Assembly (NCBI GenBank): GCA_024231695.1
Contig: JAAEQF010000145.1
Span: 1 to 53,453 of the forward strand
Direction of reading: 5' to 3'
Source of the DNA: FCB group bacterium
Lineage (GTDB): Bacteria; Zixibacteria; MSB-5A5; GN15; JAAZOE01
Length of the DNA: 53,453 nucleotides
Position 1 is the stretch's first letter, and each line of letters opens with the position of its first letter. Below the pieces are notes generated by a model. The model was not told the origin of the DNA. It did no database searches and saw only the letters and a list, made by a program, of their open reading frames with translations. The position numbers and the translations under genes were made by a program. Of this stretch, positions 23,096 to 30,714 are shown one piece after another.

Positions 23096-24258
23096 AGGAG
23101 ATTAAAAACGGTAGCGGGGATATAACGATACAACTATACGGGGCGGTTTATAATTCTAATCTGCTAGAGTTGTATTCGGCGTTTGGTCCTGAATTTGTTA
23201 AATATATCGACGGTGATTTTGCATTAGTACTACAAGATAGACGGACTAATGTGATGGTAGTTGCGGTAGATGCGTTTGCGTCAAAGCCGCTGTGGTTGAA
23301 GTATAGCGAAAATGATTTAATCGAAGTGTTTGATTATCCGGCACCCGGAGCTAATGAAAAATTACGAGCCAATACATATAAAACATATTGTAATGGATAT
23401 TTTGGTTCTGGTAGCAGCGTCTCCGTTTCTAATGTCGTCGATTGGGACTTAACCCAAAACGTAAAAACTTACGATAAATGGATTGAGGCGTTCGAGGAAA
23501 GTATTGCTAAACGGACTAAAGATGTCGCCGACCAGCTATTTATCGGCTTATCCAGTGGTTATGATTCGGGCTGTATTGCTTGTGAGTTAAAAAAACAGAA
23601 CATCCCGTTCGAGGCTTATACGCTAATCGCCAATGAGAATATGTTGATAATTGCTAGGCGGCAAGCTTTCCATAGGCACAACTATTATAGTTACCAAATA
23701 ACCAAACAGGAATATTTAGACTACAGTAATTATGTAATCAACAATGGCGTTGATTATGAATGCTTAACAAACCACTGGCGGGGCAGCGACGTGATACAAT
23801 GGAAATATAATTATAAATTCGATAAGGCGTCGGCTGGCGATGCGTTTGTGTGCGATATGGGTAATCGTGCCGCCAGATCAATTATGTTGTCCGGTCAAGG
23901 TTCTGATGAAATATTCAGCGACTATGGACAGGCCGGACGCCAACACTATTCCCAATCACAACTAGGCGGGTTATTCCCCGACGATTTAGCGTCGGTATTT
24001 CCTTACGGTAATTTTGATAAAGGAACGATGGATGCTTATATCGCTAAAACAGAATTTATTGGTCGTCTTTACGGCGTCGAAGCCCGCTATCCTTATCTTG
24101 ATGTTGATTTAGTCCAGGAGTTTTTACACTTGACGCCGGAATTAAAGAACGCCAACTATAAAGCTCCGCTATATGAGTATTTTGCACGCAATGATTATCC
24201 GTTTGACAAAGGCGTCAAGGAGGGGTTTGGGGCAAACCGTAATTTAATACAGGAATAA
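23092..24258 (+). CDS. Asparagine-synthase-like enzyme with truncated glutaminase domain
   Basis: 388 residues. The synthetase domain has the PP-loop LSSGYDSG (about 153-160), the second ATP motif LSGQGSDEIFSDYG (about 267-280) and a C-terminal YGVEARYPYLDVDLVQEF, all typical of AsnB, where ATP activates an acid as an acyl-adenylate. The N-terminal ~95 residues retain only the back half of the class II amidotransferase fold (DGDFALVLQDRRTNVMVV); the catalytic N-terminal Cys is absent, so glutamine hydrolysis is unlikely and ammonia or another amine would be the nucleophile. AsnB-like enzymes in glycan clusters amidate sugar acids. Closely packed with GT genes. Confidence 0.85.
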   Translation: MKEIKNGSGDITIQLYGAVYNSNLLELYSAFGPEFVKYIDGDFALVLQDRRTNVMVVAVDAFASKPLWLKYSENDLIEVFDYPAPGANEKLRANTYKTYCNGYFGSGSSVSVSNVVDWDLTQNVKTYDKWIEAFEESIAKRTKDVADQLFIGLSSGYDSGCIACELKKQNIPFEAYTLIANENMLIIARRQAFHRHNYYSYQITKQEYLDYSNYVINNGVDYECLTNHWRGSDVIQWKYNYKFDKASAGDAFVCDMGNRAARSIMLSGQGSDEIFSDYGQAGRQHYSQSQLGGLFPDDLASVFPYGNFDKGTMDAYIAKTEFIGRLYGVEARYPYLDVDLVQEFLHLTPELKNANYKAPLYEYFARNDYPFDKGVKEGFGANRNLIQE

Positions 24259-24259
24259 A

Positions 24260-25204
24260 ATGGAGATGGTACCGAAAATATATCTCAATAACGATTTACG
24301 CGGCTGGAATCAGAATATATTTTACGAGATTAAAGTATTGGGCGGTATGGCCCAAATCTCTAATAATATTAACGAGGTGCTGCCTGTGGACGGGGCGTCG
24401 ATGTGGTTTAATTTACATCACAGCTCGTCCCGGCTGGCGTCCGATTTGGTTTTCGCCGACCGCGTTCATTATTTCCGCCCGTCCGTTACGTTAATACCGA
24501 CGCTACATGAATGCTTACTTTACACCGACAAGACAAAACAATACGAAGCATACCCCGATTACTTCCCGTTTAGCCGGATATTAAACGACGAGGCTGAGGC
24601 GGCTGTGGTCTTAACGGACATCGAATATCCTTTTATCTCAAAGCCCAGTAATGGTTCGGGCGGTTCAGGTATAAGAATAATACATACCGAGGATGAGGCA
24701 TCCAAAGAAGTTGAATCTTTTTTGTCTAATGGCACACCTTTGCTTTGGCAGGAATATCTCCCGAATAAATTTGACTATCGCGTCGTAGTGTTGGCTAATC
24801 GTTATTTTTGGATCGCCAAAAGATTTATCGGCAACCGGGGTATAGTTACTTGTACCTCTATTGGCGATCATGGGGTTGAGCGATACGATACGCCGGTCGA
24901 TGAGTTAGTAAAGGTGATGGAATATATCCATGAGTTTTCTAATCGGTATAATATTACCCGCCTCGCCGCCGATGTTATATTCGATAAAGATAATAAGCCG
25001 GTCATGACTGAATTTGCTACGTCTTGGGGTGGCATTGACATGATGAACGGGGGTACGTGGCTATTGCGAAAAGGTTCCGGCGAATATACCAACACGGGAA
25101 TAGGCGGACCGCAACAATTCGGACTAATGGCTAAGTTATTATTAGACGGAGAGTTTAAGGACATCGCCGATAAGCAAGTGTTGGCGAGCAAAGGAAAGGA
25201 TTAA
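24260..25204 (+). CDS. ATP-grasp ligase
   Basis: 314 residues. The nucleotide-binding pattern is clear: PFISKPSNGSGGSGIRII (Lys plus Gly-rich loop, about 116-135), QEYLPNKFDYRVVVLANRYFWIAKR, and the metal/catalytic end RLAADVIFDKDNKPVMTEFATSWGG. RimK/D-ala-D-ala-like enzymes of this class form amide or ester bonds between a carboxylate and an amine. The neighbours (asparagine-synthase-like enzyme upstream, aspartate decarboxylase downstream) suggest an amino acid such as beta-alanine as one substrate; this is inference. Confidence 0.85.
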   Translation: MEMVPKIYLNNDLRGWNQNIFYEIKVLGGMAQISNNINEVLPVDGASMWFNLHHSSSRLASDLVFADRVHYFRPSVTLIPTLHECLLYTDKTKQYEAYPDYFPFSRILNDEAEAAVVLTDIEYPFISKPSNGSGGSGIRIIHTEDEASKEVESFLSNGTPLLWQEYLPNKFDYRVVVLANRYFWIAKRFIGNRGIVTCTSIGDHGVERYDTPVDELVKVMEYIHEFSNRYNITRLAADVIFDKDNKPVMTEFATSWGGIDMMNGGTWLLRKGSGEYTNTGIGGPQQFGLMAKLLLDGEFKDIADKQVLASKGKD

Positions 25205-25205
25205 T

Positions 25206-25532
25206 ATGTACCGGGAATATTTGAGAGCCAAAATACATGAGGCTGTCGTAACTAAAGCCGATGCCGATTGCGACGGCAGCATCGGGATTGATTTGGATAT
25301 ATTGGACCGAGCGGATATTGGTATTTATGAAAAAGTGCTAGTTGCCGATTGTGATAACGGCAATAGATTTGAGACTTATGTGGTAGCGGCCCCGCGTGGT
25401 AGTGGCGAGATAAATATATTAGGTGCAACAGCCCAATTATCGGAGGTAGGACATGCGGTTAATATATTAGCCTTTGGTTTTACCGAATACCCAGGATCCT
25501 ATTCCACTCCAAAGATAGTCACGTTCAAATGA
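25206..25532 (+). CDS. panD: Aspartate 1-decarboxylase (PanD-like)
   Basis: 108 residues that align with bacterial PanD without gaps over the first 60. In E. coli numbering: K9, H11, the self-cleavage site G24-S25 (S25 becomes the pyruvoyl group), R54, T57 and Y58 are all present and at the same positions (KIHEAVVTKAD, DGSIGID, NGNRFETYV). Differences: Tyr22 is Cys, and position 72 is Leu where E. coli has Asn72 near the cleavage site. Converts L-aspartate to beta-alanine plus CO2 in pantothenate synthesis. In this operon beta-alanine may be used directly. C-terminal ~20 residues (GFTEYPGSYSTPKIVTFK) differ from the usual tail. Confidence 0.88.
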   Translation: MYREYLRAKIHEAVVTKADADCDGSIGIDLDILDRADIGIYEKVLVADCDNGNRFETYVVAAPRGSGEINILGATAQLSEVGHAVNILAFGFTEYPGSYSTPKIVTFK

Positions 25533-26296
25533 TTTCACTTACTCAGCTAAAAAACCAAAGCGAATTAATTAAGGATCGTGATTGGCAAACGCTTATTATT
25601 TTGGACGCTTGCCGGTTCGATACATTCGCTTCGGTAATTAAAGACCACGCGATTACCGGCGATTTAATTGAAGTCGACAGTAGCGTTTGTAAAACGTCTG
25701 GCTGGTATAAGCATAATTGGAGGGGAAGGCACGACGATGTTGTGTTGGTTACCGGTCACCCGATGGTATGGCGTAATGACCGGCACAAAACCTTTCATTT
25801 TGCTATAAACATTTTAGGCTCGGCGACTGATTGGTGCGTGCCGTCTCGCACGTTAGAGAAAGCGGTTGAGGCTCAAGAAAAATATCCCGATAAAAAAATA
25901 ATGGCCCACTTAATACCGCCCCATTTGCCATTTATGGGCGAACAAGGAAAACTACTGCACGACGACATTATCCAGATGTCTAAAAAAAAGCCGGTTACCA
26001 GCACTGCCGGCGGGACTTTGTATCAAGCGGCGACTAAATATGGCCTCAAGTTCGGATGGGACAAACTAATAGCGTGCTACCGGGAGAACCTGGAATACGC
26101 TCTTGCTGAAATATTGTTATATATCGACAAATTAAAAGACCCGATTATAATTACCGCTGACCATGGCGAGTTGTTAGGTAACAACAAAAAAAAGGGGCCG
26201 ACTTATGGACACAAGGGCGGCCATGATGTTTTACGCCGTGTGCCGTGGTTCGCTGTGAAAAGGAAGGCTGATGATAAGAATTTGGCAAAGGATTAA
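25529..26296 (+). CDS. Sulfatase/alkaline phosphatase-superfamily protein
   Basis: 255 residues. TLIILDACRFDTF at the N-terminus and IIITADHGELLG ... YGHKGGHDVLRRVPWFAV near the C-terminus are metal-site motifs of the sulfatase/phosphoethanolamine-transferase fold (D..R.D, DHGE, H.....LRVP). The short form has no membrane helices. The C in LDACRFD is where sulfatases place the formylglycine, although the surrounding CxPxR motif is absent, so phosphatase or transferase activity is more likely than sulfatase. ATGA overlap with panD. Could trim or add groups on the virion glycan. Confidence 0.7.
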   Translation: MISLTQLKNQSELIKDRDWQTLIILDACRFDTFASVIKDHAITGDLIEVDSSVCKTSGWYKHNWRGRHDDVVLVTGHPMVWRNDRHKTFHFAINILGSATDWCVPSRTLEKAVEAQEKYPDKKIMAHLIPPHLPFMGEQGKLLHDDIIQMSKKKPVTSTAGGTLYQAATKYGLKFGWDKLIACYRENLEYALAEILLYIDKLKDPIIITADHGELLGNNKKKGPTYGHKGGHDVLRRVPWFAVKRKADDKNLAKD

Positions 26297-26299
26297 TTT

Positions 26300-26506
26300 A
26301 TGGGAAGGCAATTAGCTATAGCCAGCGTGCTCACAAAGAGCATCCCTATTATCGGGGCCGAAGTCGGTGTATGGCGGGGCACGCATAAATACCGGGCCGA
26401 TTTATCACAGACGTTAATGGAAAGTTGTAAGACAATCATCGGTAGGCCTAGTTGTCTGCGATGGTTCCAGGAGAATTTACAGGTATTCGAGAGGATTGAG
26501 AAATGA
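26300..26506 (+). CDS. Truncated methyltransferase-like protein (68 aa)
   Basis: The N-terminal half IIGAEVGVWRGTHKYRADLSQ resembles the motif I strand-loop of class I AdoMet methyltransferases (AEVGVW.G..S). The rest of the fold is missing, so it is probably a remnant of a sugar or mycinamicin-type methyltransferase like the one at the C-terminus of the 937-aa protein at 30701. No frameshifted continuation is obvious downstream. Confidence 0.35.
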   Translation: MGRQLAIASVLTKSIPIIGAEVGVWRGTHKYRADLSQTLMESCKTIIGRPSCLRWFQENLQVFERIEK

Positions 26507-26589
26507 CAGGCATAGACATTATATTACCAATATCAATAGGCATAATGACTTTGTATTTGATTGCGGCGTGGGAGGCTAAGAATAAATGA
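26503..26589 (+). CDS. Membrane mini-protein (28 aa)
   Basis: ATG 26503 overlaps the previous TGA, and its TGA overlaps the next ATG. A single hydrophobic stretch (ILPISIGIMTLYLIAAW) with a basic end. Very short; accepted only because of the overlap on both sides. Confidence 0.35.
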   Translation: MTGIDIILPISIGIMTLYLIAAWEAKNK

Positions 26590-27566
26590 GGGCCGCAATA
26601 GTATATAATAAAAACGATCACAAGTTGCAAGCTGCGGCGTATAGTTGGTCGTATCGCTGCATGTTCCTGTCATTAGTCGACAGGTTCAAGCAAACGATTT
26701 CGATTAACGATGATTGCCACGCCGACGCTATCTTCGCCGATGTAATTATCTTTTTTGACCCGCACAGTTCGCACCATATTAAAATCGAAGGCATCGAGAG
26801 ACATCCGGCGTTAAAGATCGAATACTTTAACGACCCGCATCAAAAGGAATTTTACGGGCGATATGCCAACGGCGATCCTGTTCATAAATTATCGGCCAAA
26901 CAAAGAACACGGCGGGCCTTAGAGCGAGGCGTCGAGTATATCATTAGCCCTTACAAGCAGGGCTACTATGATTACATTGCCAAGCATATCATAGAATACG
27001 ACCGCAATCCTGACGATATACTCTTGTATTTTCCGACTGCCCCGGACGCATCATTATTTGAATCGGGACGGACGACTTTAGCAGAACGCAAACCGCAGGT
27101 ATTGGCAAACGGGGCTACATGGTCGAGCCGGTTAAAATGTTATGAACTTCGACAATGGGCCTTCGGGCAGGATTGCGTAACTACTCGTCAACATTGTCAC
27201 CGCGATAAAAACACGCCCAAGAGCGAGGCGTTTGGTAGTATGTTGGCCGAATACGCCGGGGCGTTGGCGTTGTGTGAGTTTTATCCGGTGCCGAAATATT
27301 TCGAGATACCGCTTGCCGGTTGCGTTTGTTTCGCCCAGTATCATAAAGAATATGAGCAGCTTGGATTTATCGACGGCGAGACTTGTATATATGTCGATAA
27401 AAACAATTTTATCGAACATATTAAAGCGTTTAAGTCTAACCCATCGACATATCAACCGATTGCCGACGCGGGGCGGCGTTTAATGTTAAGTAAATATACC
27501 TCGAAACACTTTGCGGACTACGTGTATAAGTTTGCCGAATCCGCGATAGTTGCAGGAGTTAAATAA
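26586..27566 (+). CDS. CgeB-like glycosyltransferase
   Basis: 326 residues. The C-terminal half contains KYFEIPLAGCVCFAQYHKEYEQLGF, GETCIYVDKNN and a final LMLSKYTSKHFADYV, the pattern of the CgeB family of GT-B glycosyltransferases (donor domain with E-x5-G). The N-terminal half (AAIVYNKNDHKLQ) is a Rossmann-like acceptor domain. Sixth glycan-related gene of the cassette, overlapping the small membrane protein and the structural gene that follows. Confidence 0.72.
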   Translation: MRAAIVYNKNDHKLQAAAYSWSYRCMFLSLVDRFKQTISINDDCHADAIFADVIIFFDPHSSHHIKIEGIERHPALKIEYFNDPHQKEFYGRYANGDPVHKLSAKQRTRRALERGVEYIISPYKQGYYDYIAKHIIEYDRNPDDILLYFPTAPDASLFESGRTTLAERKPQVLANGATWSSRLKCYELRQWAFGQDCVTTRQHCHRDKNTPKSEAFGSMLAEYAGALALCEFYPVPKYFEIPLAGCVCFAQYHKEYEQLGFIDGETCIYVDKNNFIEHIKAFKSNPSTYQPIADAGRRLMLSKYTSKHFADYVYKFAESAIVAGVK

Positions 27567-28177
27567 TGTCAAAAGTAGAACAACCCGGCATCGGGTCTAT
27601 GTATATCGCGTGCGGGGATAAATCTAATAATCCAGACTGCTTGGCTCATGTTCACAAGGGAGCCTTGTCGGTGATGGATCACTTTGAGCATGGTGTAGCC
27701 GAGGGAGCGTGTTATATCGTTACTGATATGGAGGCGATGAGCGACACCGAAACTAAAGAATACGCGATTCAAATATCAGATGCCACTAGTTGCGATTATA
27801 CCGAAATCGGCTTGCAGTTTAACTGTGCGGCCAATAATTCTATTACGGTAGAATTATTCCGCGACCCGAACATATCCGACGCCGGTTATGTCGCCGGTTC
27901 TGATATTGCGGTTCAGAATCGAAACGATAATTATTCCGATTGCTATAGCGATATTTCCGTTATAGCCGACCCAACTCTGGTTACTTCATACGGCGTGCCG
28001 TGGATGCAATATTACGGCGGCGGGTCGTTTGTGCCGACATCAGTACAAACTAATATGTTCCAATTAGCGTTAGGGTCTAATTATATAATCAGAGTAACGG
28101 CTAATGCCGCCACTACTACTATGTCGATCAATATGACGTTTATCGGTCATACAACCACCGCTTACACGCCGAGTTAA
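27566..28177 (+). CDS. Structural protein, virion-associated (203 aa)
   Basis: Shares one base with the previous stop. Beta-rich, no signal, Asn/Ser/Thr-rich: HKGALSVMDHFEHGVAEGAC, and a C-terminal TTTMSINMTFIGHTTTAYTPS. Composition is like that of decoration and fibre proteins. No family recognised. Position within the glycan cassette makes it a candidate glycosylated protein. Confidence 0.5.
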   Translation: MSKVEQPGIGSMYIACGDKSNNPDCLAHVHKGALSVMDHFEHGVAEGACYIVTDMEAMSDTETKEYAIQISDATSCDYTEIGLQFNCAANNSITVELFRDPNISDAGYVAGSDIAVQNRNDNYSDCYSDISVIADPTLVTSYGVPWMQYYGGGSFVPTSVQTNMFQLALGSNYIIRVTANAATTTMSINMTFIGHTTTAYTPS

Positions 28178-28186
28178 AGGATTATT

Positions 28187-28417
28187 GTGGCAAACCTAAT
28201 CATTAATACAACCAATAATACTTATCAGCAATATTATAGTGGCTTAGATACCCTACGTACTTATATGACACCACGGCTAAAAGCGTTTGCAAAACTGCCG
28301 CGACACCAACAAAGACTGTGGCTCCAAAAAGATCCTCTAATGAAACGGCTTTTACGGCTAGGGGTGGATTTGTCGGTGTTTTTAGAAGGGCTACAGGAGG
28401 ATGTTGCCGGTGATTAG
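28187..28417 (+). CDS. Hypothetical protein (76 aa)
   Basis: GTG start 28187 with AAAGGATTATT upstream. Basic, helical: TPRLKAFAKLPRHQQRLWLQK. Ends with EGLQEDVAGD, overlapping the next gene's GTG. No family recognised. Confidence 0.5.
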   Translation: MANLIINTTNNTYQQYYSGLDTLRTYMTPRLKAFAKLPRHQQRLWLQKDPLMKRLLRLGVDLSVFLEGLQEDVAGD

Positions 28418-28799
28418 GGATAAAAACTTTTCTAATCGATCTACGCCTAGTATTGTCGATACAGAATACCGGGAGTGTAATTTTTGCCATAATAATCCAA
28501 TTAACGACGGTGGCAGCATGGTGGGCAATCGGTTGTTTCCCGACGATGACACGCCAAGGATTTTTATCAATTGTAATTTAGTGAATTGTGAAGTCCCGCC
28601 AGGAAGTACAGTGATAGGCTGTAATACAACTATCAGATCGCCTCGTGTTCATATTGATTCTGATTATATTATTATCGACGGCGAGCAGATCAAGCAAAAG
28701 AATTATGCCGATATAATCTATGGTCGTTATGTTGGCGACAATATTGTTTATCGACCAGAACCTACCGTTAAGTACGTTAAACCACCAGAGGACGATTAA
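28410..28799 (+). CDS. Hypothetical protein with two CxxC-like pairs (129 aa)
   Basis: GTG 28410 chosen since AGGAGG (28395-28400) is 9 bases upstream; ATG 28401 is directly adjacent to that SD and is less likely. Cysteines at CNFC and CNLVNC suggest metal binding. C-terminus PTVKYVKPPEDD. It shares a base with the beta-helix gene start. Confidence 0.5.
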   Translation: MIRDKNFSNRSTPSIVDTEYRECNFCHNNPINDGGSMVGNRLFPDDDTPRIFINCNLVNCEVPPGSTVIGCNTTIRSPRVHIDSDYIIIDGEQIKQKNYADIIYGRYVGDNIVYRPEPTVKYVKPPEDD

Positions 28800-29923
28800 T
28801 GGCCCTGCAAACCAGATATGTTGATAAGGCAACCGCTGCCCCTGGTGGCACCGGTGCAATCGGCGATAAGTTTAAGTTTTTATATGAAGCCACAAGTGAC
28901 ATAGCCGCCGACGGTGGGGCCAATCATTTCAAAGTATGGGTTAAAGCCTTTTCTGACGCCTACGGCATATTGGCCGCTGAGGCCGACGACGCCGATCACG
29001 ACGGGGCGGCTGGGGCAACGCCCATATATCTCGACCAATCGTCTCCAGCCGTAACAACGCCCAATGTGTTTGAGGGATACCACACCGATCCAGGTGACGG
29101 CGGGATAGTTATAGTTGATTGCAACGCTCAGGGCTTCGATTATGGTTTGGATTTTTCGCCGGTTGGATTGTCTACGTATGTGATTTTTAGAAATTTCAAC
29201 TTTGTTAATGCGGCAAGCGTTGGTATATATGGGAACACATCAGACAAATCACATTTCATTAATTGCCGAGTTTATAATTCCGGCAGCCACGGCATACAGG
29301 TTGATAACGCTTGCAATTTTGTTAACTGCCTGATTGATAATAATGGAGGTAATGGTGCAGATGTAACTAATACCTGTAATTTTATCGCGTGTATTATCAG
29401 AAACAACACGGCACACGGAATATCATCTGACAATCAGGTTTGTGTGTATTGTACGGCTTATGGTAATGGTGATATTGATTTTGATACGAATGCCACTTCT
29501 ACATGTACTTGGATCGGTAATACTGTAGATGGCAATGCTAAAGACCATATAGGTATTTTTAACACCAACGCCATCGCCTACCAAGCGATAGCGATTAATA
29601 ATATTATAACCGATTGCACAATAGGATTAGATCACGATTCTGGCCCGTCCGAAATGTTGATCGAGATGAATAATCTGTTTTTCGACAATACCACTAATAT
29701 TGGCGACTGGACCGATACAGACGCTTCCCCGGCAGCGGGTGTCGCCGGCACAGGAGTAGGCGACCGGGCAGACGTACATGGTGACCCCGACTTTGATGGT
29801 GCGGCAGATATGAATATCGGCGTCGATAGCCTAGCTCGTAAAAAAGCGATAGACTCGCGATTTGCCAAAGCGTTTTGGGATAGCTATAATGCTGGGGCAG
29901 GAGCAAATCCGCCTACCCCTTAA
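28799..29923 (+). CDS. Right-handed beta-helix protein (tail-spike or fibre type)
   Basis: 374 residues, Asn- and Cys-rich in the middle with ladder-like turns (FINCRVYNSGSHGIQVDNACNFVNCLIDNNGGNGADVTN, then FIACIIRNNTAHGISSDN). This spacing of about 20-25 residues with repeated NC and NNTA is typical of parallel beta-helix folds in polysaccharide-binding or -cleaving phage proteins. N-terminus (ALQTRYVDKATAAPGG) looks like a head/tail attachment segment. The usual beta-helix closing motif DIGAF(E/Q) is not at its end; it appears instead at the start of the next gene. No catalytic residues could be assigned. Confidence 0.75.
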   Translation: MALQTRYVDKATAAPGGTGAIGDKFKFLYEATSDIAADGGANHFKVWVKAFSDAYGILAAEADDADHDGAAGATPIYLDQSSPAVTTPNVFEGYHTDPGDGGIVIVDCNAQGFDYGLDFSPVGLSTYVIFRNFNFVNAASVGIYGNTSDKSHFINCRVYNSGSHGIQVDNACNFVNCLIDNNGGNGADVTNTCNFIACIIRNNTAHGISSDNQVCVYCTAYGNGDIDFDTNATSTCTWIGNTVDGNAKDHIGIFNTNAIAYQAIAINNIITDCTIGLDHDSGPSEMLIEMNNLFFDNTTNIGDWTDTDASPAAGVAGTGVGDRADVHGDPDFDGAADMNIGVDSLARKKAIDSRFAKAFWDSYNAGAGANPPTP

Positions 29924-29934
29924 GGTAATTTGCT

Positions 29935-30714
29935 ATGGCTTATCAGTCTTATAATGACATTGGGGCCTTTCAATATGATGACGGCGAAGCCGATGTTTGG
30001 TCTAATGATATTGGAGCCTTTCAGTCTCTTGACGATGATTCGTCGCCGTCTGCTTCACCGTCCGCAAGTGTCTCCGCCTCCCCGTCCGCCTCTATATCGT
30101 CGTCTTTATCCGCCTCGCCATCTCGCAGTGCCAGCCCAAGTTCTAGTATATCATCGTCTTTGTCGGCATCAATTTCCGCTAGTATTTCCGCCTCGCCGTC
30201 GGCAAGCATATCTTCATCTTTATCGGCCTCGCCGTCGCGAAGTGCATCGCCGTCAACTAGTATATCATCCTCGCCGTCGTCTAGTATTAGTGCGAGCATA
30301 TCAGCTAGTCCATCGGCGAGTATATCATCCAGCCTGTCGGCTTCACCGTCACGCAGTGCAAGCCCTTCGACTTCGATTTCCGCTTCACCTTCTGCGTCAA
30401 TAAGTTCATCTTTATCTGCATCGCCCTCTCGTAGTGCGTCACCGTCAACATCTATAAGCTCATCGGTATCGTCAAGTATATCGGCGTCGATTTCCGCGAG
30501 CGTGTCCGCCTCGCCGTCGGCGTCGATCAGTTCATCGGTATCCGCCTCGCCGTCGGCGTCGATTAGTGCCTCGCCGTCGGGTTTTGTTTCGTCGATATAC
30601 GATTTGGATATGAATATAGATACCGAGAAACCATTTGACTTAAATATTAATCAGGGATTAGGTTTGGGTTTAGGGATAGACCAGGAAAAGGATTTGGAGC
30701 TTGCAATCAATTAA
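29935..30714 (+). CDS. Ser/Ala/Pro-rich repeat protein (mucin-like stalk, 259 aa)
   Basis: ATG 29935 with AAGG upstream. N-terminal ~38 residues contain NDIGAFQ twice. Residues about 39-220 consist of units such as [19 protein letters not shown]: about half of all residues are serine with regularly placed proline and arginine. Codons for Ser vary widely, so the repeat is maintained by selection at protein level rather than being a recent DNA expansion. The C-terminus ([37 protein letters not shown]) is different and probably an anchor or cap. Such Ser/Pro repeats are classic O-glycosylation substrates. It overlaps the next gene, a GT27-like enzyme, by 14 bases. Confidence 0.82.
   Translation: MAYQSYNDIGAFQYDDGEADVWSNDIGAFQSLDDDSSPSASPSASVSASPSASISSSLSASPSRSASPSSSISSSLSASISASISASPSASISSSLSASPSRSASPSTSISSSPSSSISASISASPSASISSSLSASPSRSASPSTSISASPSASISSSLSASPSRSASPSTSISSSVSSSISASISASVSASPSASISSSVSASPSASISASPSGFVSSIYDLDMNIDTEKPFDLNINQGLGLGLGIDQEKDLELAIN

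Noticed and set aside
26300-26506. Full methyltransferase
   Set aside because: Only the first Rossmann motif is present, and no continuation is seen in the other frames.
29930-30403. Arg/Pro-rich frame overlapping the Ser-rich protein
   Set aside because: Shadow frame of the Ser repeats; no SD and it lacks the domain ends of the 29935 frame.
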